The notes under the pieces: generated by a model | The model's database searches: none | What the model was told of the DNA's origin: nothing | Seen by the model: the letters and a program-made list of their open reading frames with translations, nothing else | NCBI RefSeq assembly: GCF_000422405.1 | Contig: NZ_AULS01000002.1 | Location: 310,001-374,000, forward strand | Reading direction: 5' to 3' | Origin: Microbacterium luticocti DSM 19459 | Lineage (GTDB): Bacteria; Actinomycetota; Actinomycetes; Actinomycetales; Microbacteriaceae | DNA length: 64,000 bases | Part shown: positions 9,925 through 18,292 of the stretch, piece after piece | Numbering within the stretch: the first letter of the stretch is position 1 | Layout of the letters: each line of letters opens with the position of its first letter | Program-made: the position numbers and the translations under genes

Positions 9925-11004
9925 TCAGTCCCAGAGCGGCACGGGCGGGGTGTGCGCGAACGCGTCGGCGACGGTGGCGGCCGTGACCTCGTCGGGCGAG
10001 GCGGGCTTCCAGTGCGGGTCGCGGTCCTTGTCGACCAGCTGCGCGCGGATGCCTTCGACCAGGTCGGGCTGCGTCATCCCGAACCACATCACCAGGCCGT
10101 ACTCCTGCGCGAGGTCGGTGCGCAGGTCCGGCAGCGTCCGGGCGCGCCGCACCGCCTCGAGGGTCACCGCCATGCCGGTGGGCGAGAGCTCGGCCATGGT
10201 GTCGGCGACGGCGGATGCCTCGGGCTCGGGCCGGGCACGCAGACGCGCGACGATCTCGGGCACGGTGTCGGCCGAGAACGCGTCGTCGATCCACGGCCGG
10301 GCCGCCTCGAGCCGCGACGGCTTCGGGGTCTCGTCGAACAGCAGCACGATGCCGGTCGGCGTGGGCGGGTCGGCGCGGGTGGCGAGCGCCTCGCGCAGGT
10401 GGTCGAGGCGGTCGGCGGGCACGAAGTGGTCGGCGAATCCGGCGTAGATCGCATCCGCGGCATCCATCGTCGCCCCGGTCAGCCCCAGGTACTCGCCGAC
10501 GCGTCCGGGCGCCCGGCCGAGCAGCCAGGTGCCGCCGACGTCGGGCGTGAATCCGATGCGGGTCTCGGGCATCGCGAGCTTCGAACGCTCGGTGACCACC
10601 CGGATCGCCGCGTGCCCGGCCAGGCCGATGCCGCCGCCCATGGTGATGCCGTCGGCGAGCGCGATGATCGTCTTGGGGTATTCGGCGATGCGGGCGTTGA
10701 GCGCATACTCGGCGCGGAAGAACACGCTGGTGTCTGCGGCGTGGCCGCCGGTGATCTGGTCGTACAGGCTGCGCACGTCGCCGCCCGCGCACAGGCCGCG
10801 GTCGCCGGCCCCGTCGAGCACGACGAGCCCGACGTCCGGGTCGTCCTGCCACCGGTCGAGGATCTGCGCGATCTGCACGATCATGTCGGTGTCGAGCGCG
10901 TTGATGGCCCGCGGGCGGTTCAGGGTGATGCGTCCGAGACCGCCTTCGGATCGTGCGATGACGGTGGGCTCGGCGGGTGTGGGCGACTGTGTCACGGGCC
11001 CCAC
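9925..11004 (-). CDS. 3-hydroxyisobutyryl-CoA hydrolase (enoyl-CoA hydratase/isomerase family)
   Basis: 359 residues, longer than ordinary enoyl-CoA hydratases and matching the HIBYL-CoA hydrolase subgroup. The N-terminal ITLNRPRAINALD, the oxyanion-hole segment GLCAGGDVRSLYDQ, and the active-site region MGGGIGLAG...MPETRIGFTPDVGGTW all fit. The reaction would be thioester hydrolysis of 3-hydroxyisobutyryl-CoA in valine breakdown. GTG start; an alternative GTG four codons later is possible. It is followed by the J-domain gene one base downstream. Confidence 0.85.
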   Translation of the reverse strand: MGPVTQSPTPAEPTVIARSEGGLGRITLNRPRAINALDTDMIVQIAQILDRWQDDPDVGLVVLDGAGDRGLCAGGDVRSLYDQITGGHAADTSVFFRAEYALNARIAEYPKTIIALADGITMGGGIGLAGHAAIRVVTERSKLAMPETRIGFTPDVGGTWLLGRAPGRVGEYLGLTGATMDAADAIYAGFADHFVPADRLDHLREALATRADPPTPTGIVLLFDETPKPSRLEAARPWIDDAFSADTVPEIVARLRARPEPEASAVADTMAELSPTGMAVTLEAVRRARTLPDLRTDLAQEYGLVMWFGMTQPDLVEGIRAQLVDKDRDPHWKPASPDEVTAATVADAFAHTPPVPLWD

Positions 11005-11101
11005 GTTACCCGCTGCGCCCGGTTCGGAGATTCAGCAGGACGCGGGCGCGGTTTTCCGCAAAGATAGGGGGGACACTGCCCGCGACGACGAGAGGTTCCG
11101 C

Positions 11102-12952
11102 ATGCCCGAAGGCCAGGTGCTGGAATTCGCAGGGCTCACCAAGAGGTTCGGTTCCGTCCTCGCCGTCGACGGGTTCACCGCCCGGGTCGCCCCCGGTGCG
11201 GTCACGGGTTTTCTCGGCCCGAACGGCGCGGGCAAGACGACCACCCTGCGCATGCTGCTGGGCCTGGTGCGCCCGACCGCCGGCCGGGTCACGATCGGCG
11301 GCGTGCCCTACGCCGGGCTGCGGCAGCCGATGCAGACGGTGGGCGCGGTGCTCGAGGCATCCAGTTTCCATCCCGGTCGCACCGCGGCGAACCATCTGAA
11401 GGTCTACGCGCAGGCTGCCGGGCTGCCGTTGACGCGGGTCGACGAGGCGCTGGGCACGGTGGGGTTGGCGGATGTCGCGGGGCGGCGCATCGGCGGATAC
11501 TCACTCGGGATGCGCCAGCGGCTGGGTCTGGCCGGCGCGCTGCTGGGAGACCCGGGCGTGCTGGTGCTCGACGAACCGTCGAACGGACTGGACCCCGAGG
11601 GCATCACCTGGATGCGCGGGCTGCTGCGCACGCTCGCCGGCCAGGGGCGCACCGTGCTGGTCTCGTCGCACCTGCTGGCCGAGGTGGCGCAGACCGTCGA
11701 CCGGTTGCTGATCATCGCGCACGGCCGGCTCGTGTTCCAGGGCGGCCTGGAGGAACTGTCGGATCCGTCCGAGCACGCCACCGTGGTCGATTCGCCCGAC
11801 CGGGCGGGGCTGACGGCCGCGCTGAACGCGGCGGGCATCCGGTTCGAGGTGCTGCGCAGCGGGCTCACCGTGCGCGGCACCGATCCGGCCACGGTCGGGC
11901 GCGTGGCAGCGCACGCCCAGGTCGCGCTGTCGCTGCTGCAGCGGCGCGGCCCGGCTCTCGAGGAGGTCTTCTTCGACCTCGTCAACGGCCTGCGCGTGCA
12001 TCCGTCGGCGCAGGGCATGGCTCCGCCCGCCGAGGCGGCGGGCGTGGCGGGTGCGGCGGGTGCGGCGGGTGCAGCGACGCCCCCTGAGCCGGCGACGGCA
12101 GAGCCCGCACCCACCACCGATCAGGTGCGGCACCCCGACATCCACCCCGACGCGCGGCCGGGCGCAGCCCTCACCGAACCCGGCGGCAGCGAGGCCGCCG
12201 AATCGAGCGACGGCGAACCCAGCGAGCTGGCCGAGAGCGAGGCCGCCGAGCCGAGCGACAGTGAACCGGCCGACAACGAGTCAAGCGACCCCGGCGACAG
12301 CGAGGCCAGCGAACCCGGCGATCGCGAGGCGAGCGAACCCGGCGACAGCGTGGCCAGCGAACCGAGCGGCAGCGAACCCACCGGCCCCGGCGAGGGCAAG
12401 CCCAGCGAACCGAGCGACATCGGCCCCAGCGAACCAGCCGACAGCGCTGCTACCGAACCGACCGACCGCGAGCCCAGCGAACCCGGCGACAGCCTGGCCG
12501 GCGAACCGGACGACAGCGAGGTCAGCGAATCCGGCGACAACGAGGCTGAGGCGGCCATGGCCGCGGCCGTCGCGGCGGGTCTGGAGACCACGGGCGGCTC
12601 ACTTCCCGGTGCGGCGTTCGCGGTCGCCGCCACCGGCGTGATCGACATCATCCCGCCCGACGAGGCCGAGTCGCCGTCGCCGGGCGCGGATGACGAGGTC
12701 GTCGCGGGCGAGCCCGACCACCTGCCCGACGACGAGGACCACCCCGAGCCGCACACCGAGGCGGATGCCGCCGCGGACGCGTTCTTCCACTCGTTCGACG
12801 GCGCTGCCGATGGCAACGAAGCCGCGCGGGATGAGGCATCCACCCCCGACGAGCCCGCCCCCGACGAGTCCGCCCCTGCCGACGCCCCCACCCCGGAGGG
12901 TGCGAGCGGTGCACCCGTCGACGCATCCGACGAGGAAGGTGACCGGCGATGA
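11102..12952 (+). CDS. ABC transporter ATP-binding protein with long acidic C-terminal tail
   Basis: 616 residues. Residues 1-300 are a standard exporter-type ATPase: Walker A GPNGAGKTTT, signature YSLGMRQRLGLA, Walker B VLVLDEPSNGLD, and SHLLAEVAQ. Residues about 300-616 are an acidic, disordered extension with irregular repeats such as SEPGDSEASEPGD, then Asp/Glu/Ala/Pro-rich sequence. The frame opens far upstream, but the ATG at 11102 begins the conserved domain. Its stop overlaps the permease start (ATGA). The tail is roughly as long as the ATPase itself and unlike normal members. Transport substrate unknown. Confidence 0.87.
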   Translation: MPEGQVLEFAGLTKRFGSVLAVDGFTARVAPGAVTGFLGPNGAGKTTTLRMLLGLVRPTAGRVTIGGVPYAGLRQPMQTVGAVLEASSFHPGRTAANHLKVYAQAAGLPLTRVDEALGTVGLADVAGRRIGGYSLGMRQRLGLAGALLGDPGVLVLDEPSNGLDPEGITWMRGLLRTLAGQGRTVLVSSHLLAEVAQTVDRLLIIAHGRLVFQGGLEELSDPSEHATVVDSPDRAGLTAALNAAGIRFEVLRSGLTVRGTDPATVGRVAAHAQVALSLLQRRGPALEEVFFDLVNGLRVHPSAQGMAPPAEAAGVAGAAGAAGAATPPEPATAEPAPTTDQVRHPDIHPDARPGAALTEPGGSEAAESSDGEPSELAESEAAEPSDSEPADNESSDPGDSEASEPGDREASEPGDSVASEPSGSEPTGPGEGKPSEPSDIGPSEPADSAATEPTDREPSEPGDSLAGEPDDSEVSESGDNEAEAAMAAAVAAGLETTGGSLPGAAFAVAATGVIDIIPPDEAESPSPGADDEVVAGEPDHLPDDEDHPEPHTEADAAADAFFHSFDGAADGNEAARDEASTPDEPAPDESAPADAPTPEGASGAPVDASDEEGDRR

Positions 12953-13776
12953 GCCTTGTCGCGTCCGCACGGTCCGAGACCACCAAGCTGTTCACGACCG
13001 CGATGTGGTGGATCCTCGCCCTCGTGCTCGTCGTCTACGTGGGCATGACGGCGGCCGGTCTAGGGTTCGTGTTCTCAGCATCCGCCACCGGGTCGCTGCC
13101 CGGCGACCAAAACGGCCCGCAACTGTCGGGCGACGGCGCCGCGACGTTGCTGTACAGCGTGGCCGCGTCGATCGGGTACGTGTTCCCGCTGCTGATCGGC
13201 ACGCTCATGGTGACCGGCGAGTTCCGGCACCAGACGCTCACCCCGACCTTCCTGGCGACCCCACGCCGCGGCGTCGCCCTGTCGGCGAAGGCGATCGTCG
13301 GCGTCGGGGTCGGCGTGCTGTACGCGGTGCTCGCCCTGATCGCCGCGGCAGGACCGTCCGCCGGGTTCCTCGCCGGGTTCGGGCTGAAGACCGAGCTGGA
13401 TTCGGCCGACACCTGGGCGATGTTCGGTCGCATCGTGATCGCCTTCGTGCTGTGGGTGCTCATCGGCATCGGCGTCGGCACGCTCGTGCGCAACCAGGTC
13501 GCGGCCGTTGTGATCGTGCTGGCGTTCACCCAGTTCGTCGAGCCGATCGGCCGCGTCGCCGCCGCGTTCGTGAACGGCCTCGACACCGTCACACAGTTCC
13601 TGCCCGGCGCCGCCAGCGATGCACTGGTCGGCCAGAGCATCTATTCCACCATGGGGCAGACGGCCGGCTCAGGCGCCCAGCTCGAGTGGTGGGCGGGCGG
13701 CATCGTGCTGCTCGGCTACGCCGTCGTGCTCATCGTGCTCGGTCACCTGACCAGCTGGCGGCGCGACGTCAGCTGA
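12949..13776 (+). CDS. ABC-2 type transporter permease
   Basis: 275 residues with about six hydrophobic segments. It opens with SARSETTKLFTTAMWWILAL, the usual beginning of actinobacterial ABC-2 permeases that pair with a single ATPase, and has the conserved GEFRHQTLTPTFLATPRR loop near residue 85. It overlaps the ATPase gene by four bases and would form the membrane channel of the same exporter. Such pairs often export drugs or lipids, but nothing here identifies the cargo. Confidence 0.87.
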   Translation: MSLVASARSETTKLFTTAMWWILALVLVVYVGMTAAGLGFVFSASATGSLPGDQNGPQLSGDGAATLLYSVAASIGYVFPLLIGTLMVTGEFRHQTLTPTFLATPRRGVALSAKAIVGVGVGVLYAVLALIAAAGPSAGFLAGFGLKTELDSADTWAMFGRIVIAFVLWVLIGIGVGTLVRNQVAAVVIVLAFTQFVEPIGRVAAAFVNGLDTVTQFLPGAASDALVGQSIYSTMGQTAGSGAQLEWWAGGIVLLGYAVVLIVLGHLTSWRRDVS

Positions 13777-13811
13777 CGGATGCCACGGCTCCGGCCGCGA
13801 CGCCACCCACA

Positions 13812-13847
13812 GGTGCCGCGGTCCTACGCGGTGCCGCGGTCCTACGC
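13812..13847. repeat. Perfect 18-bp tandem duplication
   Basis: GGTGCCGCGGTCCTACGC occurs twice head to tail. The second copy contains the stop codon of the minus-strand gene that follows, so the duplication has copied the end of that gene. Confidence 0.85.
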
Positions 13848-14276
13848 GGTCGCCGGACGCGGCCTCGGTGCGGGCTTGCGCGCCGGTTTCGCGGCGATCT
13901 CGGTGACGTCGGCGAGCTCGTCACCGGCATCCATGCGCAGCGCCTTCACCAACGCCAGCCCGTGCCGGGTGGTGAGGACGACCCGCTGGAACTCGTCGTG
14001 CCCGTCGAGGTCGATCACGACGCTGGGGCGGCGCCGGCGGATGACCGCGAAGTCGCGACCGGTGGCCGACTTCCACGTGCCCATGGCGATCGTGGACGGG
14101 ATGTACGTGCCCGGGTCGGGCACGCCGCGCAGCCACGTCCAGGCGTCGTCGGTGAGCTGCACCTTCGTGATCTGCGAACGGTCGATCGCCACGTTCTGTT
14201 TGCGGAACGACAGCGCATGCTCGGTGAGCGAGAGCACGACCTCGAGCTGGGTCGAGTCGAGCAACAGCGTCACCAT
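13842..14276 (-). CDS. Conserved hypothetical protein
   Basis: 144 residues from the ATG at 14276 (MVTLLLDSTQLEVVLS). The frame opens at a GTG eight codons earlier without a ribosome-binding site, while GGAGG lies just before 14276. The sequence looks like a small beta-rich domain with a WTWLRGVPDPGTYIPSTIAM core, reminiscent of other uncharacterised Microbacteriaceae proteins, and a Lys/Pro/Arg tail. No catalytic motif or membrane segment is evident. Function not recognised. Confidence 0.65.
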   Translation of the reverse strand: MVTLLLDSTQLEVVLSLTEHALSFRKQNVAIDRSQITKVQLTDDAWTWLRGVPDPGTYIPSTIAMGTWKSATGRDFAVIRRRRPSVVIDLDGHDEFQRVVLTTRHGLALVKALRMDAGDELADVTEIAAKPARKPAPRPRPATA

Positions 14277-14402
14277 GCCTCCAGTCTGCCAGTCCGGCAC
14301 GGCCCGGTGCAGGCGAATCGCTCACAGTGCGGCAACGATCCGAGGGCTTTCGGCCGCCGTCACCGCGACGCCGACCGCATGCGGCGGTGACAGACTGGGA
14401 CG

Positions 14403-16835
14403 GTGACGCCGACCGAGTCCGCTGCACTGATCGAGTCCGCAGCACACCGTGCCGCCGACGCGCGGGCTGCCGACGTCTCGCCCGCCGAGATCGCCGCCGT
14501 GCTCGATGCGACCGAAGCCGGTGAACGCCTCGATGCAGACGCCGCCTGGGCGCTGCTGCACGCCGAGGGCGCACAGTTCGACCGGCTGCTGCGGGCTGCG
14601 GCATCCGTCCGTGACGAGGGGCTGCGACAGGCCGGGCGCCCCGGGATCATCACCTATTCGCGCAAGGCGTTCGTGCCGCTGACCACGCTGTGCCGCGACC
14701 GCTGCCACTACTGCGTGTTCGTCGACACCCCCGGGCAGCTCGCCAAGCTGCACAAGCCGATGTACATGTCGCCCGACCAGGTGCTCACCGTCGTGCGCCG
14801 TGCGCAGGCGCTCGGCTGCAAAGAGGCGCTGCTCACCCTCGGCGACCGGCCCGAGGACCGGTGGCCGGCCGCCCGCGCCTGGCTCGACGAGCACGGCTAC
14901 GCCTCGACGCTCGATTACGTCGCCGCCATGGCGCGGCTGATCACCGCCGAGACCGGCATGCTCGCGCACGCGAACCCCGGTGTCATGAGCCGGGCCGAGC
15001 TCGAGGCGATGCGCGCGGTCGCACCCTCGATGGGCATGATGCTCGAGACCACCTCGCGGCGGCTGTTCGACGAGCCCGGGCAGGTGCACCACGGCTCCCC
15101 CGACAAGGACCCCGCGATCCGGCTGCAGGTGATCGAGGATGCCGGGGCTGCCCGCATCCCGTTCACCACCGGCATCCTCGTCGGCATCGGCGAGAGGCTG
15201 CGCGACCGCGCCGAGTCGCTGGTCGCGATCCGCGACGCGCACGAACGCCACGGGCACGTGCAGGAGGTGATCGTGCAGAACTTCCGCGCGAAGCCCGGCA
15301 CCGCGATGCGCGCGGCGCCCGACGCCGACCTGCGCGAGTACGTCGCCGCCGTCGCGGTCGCGCGGCTCGCGCTCGGCCCGCGCATGCGCATCCAGGTGCC
15401 GCCGAACCTCTCGGATGCCGCCGAACTGGGGCTGCTCGTGCGCGCCGGCATCGACGACTGGGGCGGGGTGTCGCCGCTGACCGCCGACCACGTCAACCCG
15501 GAGCGACCGTGGCCGCACATCGACGACCTCGCCGCCCGCACGGCGGCGCTCGGCTTCACGCTGCGCGAGCGGCTCACGGCCCACCCCGAGTACGTGCGGG
15601 ATGCCGCGGCCTGGATCGATCCGGGTCTGCATGACGCCGTCGCGGCGCTGGCCGACCCCGAGACCGGGCTGGCACGAGAGGACCGCCCGACCGATCGCGG
15701 GCCGCGAACAGGCTCACGTGCCGCCGGCACCCCCGCCCCGGCGGGGTCGAGCCGTGTGGGCATGTCGACGGTACGCGCCTCGACGGTCACCCGTCTCGCC
15801 GAGGCCGCGGCATCCGACCCGACGGCCCTCGACGACGCCGACTGGGAGCTCGTGCTGCGCGCGACCGGCGCCGACCTCGACGCGCTCACCGGCGTCGCCG
15901 ACGACGTGCGGCGCTACACGGTCGGCGAGGCCGTCGGCATCGTCGTCAACCGCAACCTCACCACGACCGGGTTCCGCACCCGGCCCGAGCCCGACCCGGC
16001 GACCTTCACGCTCGACGACGTCGCCGGGATCGCCGCCGACGCCGCCGACCTCGGCGCCACCGAGCTGTGCATCCAGGGCCGGCTGTCGCCGCAGGCCGAT
16101 CCGGCCGCCTACCTCGACATCGCCCGCGCTGCCACAGGCGTCGTTCCCCGCCTGCACCTGCACGCATACCGCCCGCAGGACGTCTGGGACCTCGCCGACC
16201 GCGGCGGCCTCGGCCTCGAGCGCGCACTCGACGCCCTGCGCGACGCGGGAGTGCGGACCGTGCCCGGCACCGGGGTCAAGGTGCTCAGCGAGCGGGTGCG
16301 GGGCCTCGTCGCACCCGGCGATCTCAAGATCGACCGGTGGATCGAGGGCATCACCGCCGCGCACCGCGCCGGGCTCCGCTCGACGAGCGTGCTGTTCTAC
16401 GGCCACGTCGAGACCGCCGCCGAACGCATCGCCCACCTGCGCCGGCTGCGCGCGATCCAGGAGGTCACCGGCGGCTTCACCGAGTTCGTGCCGATCCCGC
16501 TGCCCGCGCCCGCCGGCGGCGTGCCGCTCGTGCCCGGCCGGGCCGCGATCGACGAGCACCGGGCGATGGTGGCCGTCGCCCGGCTGCTGCTCGGCGAGCG
16601 CATCCCGCACATCCAGATCCCGTGGACCCGCGTCGGCCGCGACGCCGCGAAGACGCTGCTGCAGTGCGGCGGCGACGATCTCGGCGGCACTCTGCTCGAC
16701 GGCCGCGTGCGCCCGCAGGCGGGTGTCGAGTGCGGCCTCGAGCTGCCGGTGACGGATGCCGCGGCCCTCGCCGCGCACCTGTTCCGGCCGTTCCGCGTGC
16801 GCACCACCGACTACGCATCGGTGGCGGACCGATGA
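14403..16835 (+). CDS. fbiC: FO synthase FbiC (CofG-CofH fusion) with degenerate CofH half
   Basis: 810 residues, the usual size of fused FO synthase, which makes the deazaflavin core of coenzyme F420. The CofG half (about 65-420) has the radical-SAM motif CRDRCHYC and a FRAKPGTAM segment. The CofH half (about 465-810) keeps VNRN, ATELCIQG, VPGTGVKVL, YGHVETA, GGFTEFVPIPLP and DLGGTL, but where CX3CX2C should follow VNRN it reads LTTTGFRTRPEPD, with no cysteines. The linker contains a repeat element. GTG start; the stop overlaps the monooxygenase ATG. FO production by this protein alone is doubtful. Confidence 0.88.
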   Translation: MTPTESAALIESAAHRAADARAADVSPAEIAAVLDATEAGERLDADAAWALLHAEGAQFDRLLRAAASVRDEGLRQAGRPGIITYSRKAFVPLTTLCRDRCHYCVFVDTPGQLAKLHKPMYMSPDQVLTVVRRAQALGCKEALLTLGDRPEDRWPAARAWLDEHGYASTLDYVAAMARLITAETGMLAHANPGVMSRAELEAMRAVAPSMGMMLETTSRRLFDEPGQVHHGSPDKDPAIRLQVIEDAGAARIPFTTGILVGIGERLRDRAESLVAIRDAHERHGHVQEVIVQNFRAKPGTAMRAAPDADLREYVAAVAVARLALGPRMRIQVPPNLSDAAELGLLVRAGIDDWGGVSPLTADHVNPERPWPHIDDLAARTAALGFTLRERLTAHPEYVRDAAAWIDPGLHDAVAALADPETGLAREDRPTDRGPRTGSRAAGTPAPAGSSRVGMSTVRASTVTRLAEAAASDPTALDDADWELVLRATGADLDALTGVADDVRRYTVGEAVGIVVNRNLTTTGFRTRPEPDPATFTLDDVAGIAADAADLGATELCIQGRLSPQADPAAYLDIARAATGVVPRLHLHAYRPQDVWDLADRGGLGLERALDALRDAGVRTVPGTGVKVLSERVRGLVAPGDLKIDRWIEGITAAHRAGLRSTSVLFYGHVETAAERIAHLRRLRAIQEVTGGFTEFVPIPLPAPAGGVPLVPGRAAIDEHRAMVAVARLLLGERIPHIQIPWTRVGRDAAKTLLQCGGDDLGGTLLDGRVRPQAGVECGLELPVTDAAALAAHLFRPFRVRTTDYASVADR
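15699..15779. repeat. Short dispersed repeat inside fbiC (copy 1)
   Basis: The right end is an exact 20-base match (GCATGTCGACGGTACGCGCC) to 38003-38022, and the left end (GGGCCG..GAACAGGCT) resembles the left end of that copy at almost the same distance. It encodes part of the linker between the two FbiC halves, so its insertion did not break the frame. Confidence 0.6.
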
Positions 16836-18292
16836 CCCGCGCCGAGGTGGTCGTGGTGGGCGGGGGCTTCGCCGGGCTCGCCGCGGTCATGGCGCTGCGC
16901 GCGCAAGGCATCGACGACGTGATCGTGCTCGAGCGCGCGGCATCGATCGGCGGCACCTGGCGCGACAACACGTATCCGGGCGTCGCGTGCGATGTGCCCA
17001 GTCACCTGTACGGCTTCGCGGACCACCCGTGGCCGCACTGGTCGGGGGTGTTCGCGCGCGGCGATGAGATCCGCGCCTACCTTGAGCGGACCGCCGCCAC
17101 CGAGCGCATCACCCCGTGGCTGTGCACGCCGATGCTCGACGCGAGGTGGGATGCCGCGGCCGACCGCTGGCGGGTGCGCACCGGCGGCGCCCGACCGGGC
17201 GAGATCGACGCCGCCGCGCTGGTGCTCGCGTGCGGGCGGCTCACCGAGCCGCGCATCCCCGACATCCCGGGCCTGGAGTCCTTCCCAGGGCCGATGTTCC
17301 ACACCGCCCGCTGGGACCACGGCGTCGACCTCGACGGCGCCCGCGTCGCCGTCGTGGGCACCGGCGCCTCGGCGGTGCAGCTGGTGCCCCGGCTGGCCCG
17401 GCGCAGCGAGGTGACGCTGTTCCAGCGCACCCCGGCGTGGATCGTGCCCCGCGACGACCGGCCGTACTCCCCCGACGAACAGGACCGGTTCGCCGCCGAT
17501 CCGGCGCTGCTCGAGCGACTGCGCGACGAACTGTACGCCGAGGGCGAGGCCCGGTACGCGTCCCGGTCGGGCGACGCGGATGCCGCGGCCGCCGCCCGCG
17601 CGGCGGCGCTGGCGCACCTGCACGCGCAGGTGCCCGACCCGCGACTGCGCGCCGAGCTCACGCCCGACTACGCGTTCGGGTGCAAGCGGGTGCTGCTGTC
17701 GGACGAATTCTATCCGGCGCTGGCGTCCGGACGGGTGCGGCTGGAGGCATCCGCCCTCGCCACCGTCGAGGGCCGTACGCTCGTCGCCGCGAGCGGCGCC
17801 CGGCACGAAGCTGATGTGCTGGTGCTGGCGACCGGGTTCCACTCGACCCGGCAGCCGTACGCCGAGCTGGTGCGGGGCGAGACGCAGACCCTCGCCGCGC
17901 ACTGGTCGGCGGGGATGACCTCGTTCGCCTCGACCGTGGTCGCCGGGTTCCCGAACCTGTTCGTGCTCGACGGGCCGAACGCGTCGCTCGGGCACAACTC
18001 CTCCGTGCTGATGATGGAGGCGCAGGCCGGGTACGTCGCCCGCACCCTCGCCGGCCGCGCCGGGGTGCTGCGCGTCGACCCGCGCGCCGAGGCCGCGTAC
18101 ACCGCCGAGATCGACGAGGCTGCGGCATCCACGCCATGGGTCGCGGGCGGATGCCGCAACTGGTACGTCGACGAGCGGTCGGGCCGGCTCACGCTGCTGT
18201 GGCCCGGCACCGTCGACGCGTTCCGCGACCGGCTGGCCAAAGCCTGCGGCGACGAGTTCCTGCCCGTGACCCTGGAGAGGGGAAAACGATGA
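16832..18292 (+). CDS. Baeyer-Villiger-type flavin monooxygenase
   Basis: 486 residues. FAD-binding GGGFAGLAA near residue 10, a GGTWRDNTYPGVACDVPSHL segment, the Baeyer-Villiger fingerprint FPGPMFHTARWD at about 150-161, and an NADPH-binding VGTGASAVQLVPRLA near 175. Such enzymes insert oxygen next to a carbonyl using NADPH and O2. It sits between fbiC and fgd with ATGA overlaps on both sides, so it is co-expressed with F420 genes. Whether it has a role with F420, or simply shares the operon, is unknown. Confidence 0.87.
   Translation: MTRAEVVVVGGGFAGLAAVMALRAQGIDDVIVLERAASIGGTWRDNTYPGVACDVPSHLYGFADHPWPHWSGVFARGDEIRAYLERTAATERITPWLCTPMLDARWDAAADRWRVRTGGARPGEIDAAALVLACGRLTEPRIPDIPGLESFPGPMFHTARWDHGVDLDGARVAVVGTGASAVQLVPRLARRSEVTLFQRTPAWIVPRDDRPYSPDEQDRFAADPALLERLRDELYAEGEARYASRSGDADAAAAARAAALAHLHAQVPDPRLRAELTPDYAFGCKRVLLSDEFYPALASGRVRLEASALATVEGRTLVAASGARHEADVLVLATGFHSTRQPYAELVRGETQTLAAHWSAGMTSFASTVVAGFPNLFVLDGPNASLGHNSSVLMMEAQAGYVARTLAGRAGVLRVDPRAEAAYTAEIDEAAASTPWVAGGCRNWYVDERSGRLTLLWPGTVDAFRDRLAKACGDEFLPVTLERGKR

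Noticed and set aside
15930-16040. FbiC CofH motif loss as a simple frameshift
   Set aside because: The frame and conserved motifs continue unbroken on both sides, so an in-frame change is required.
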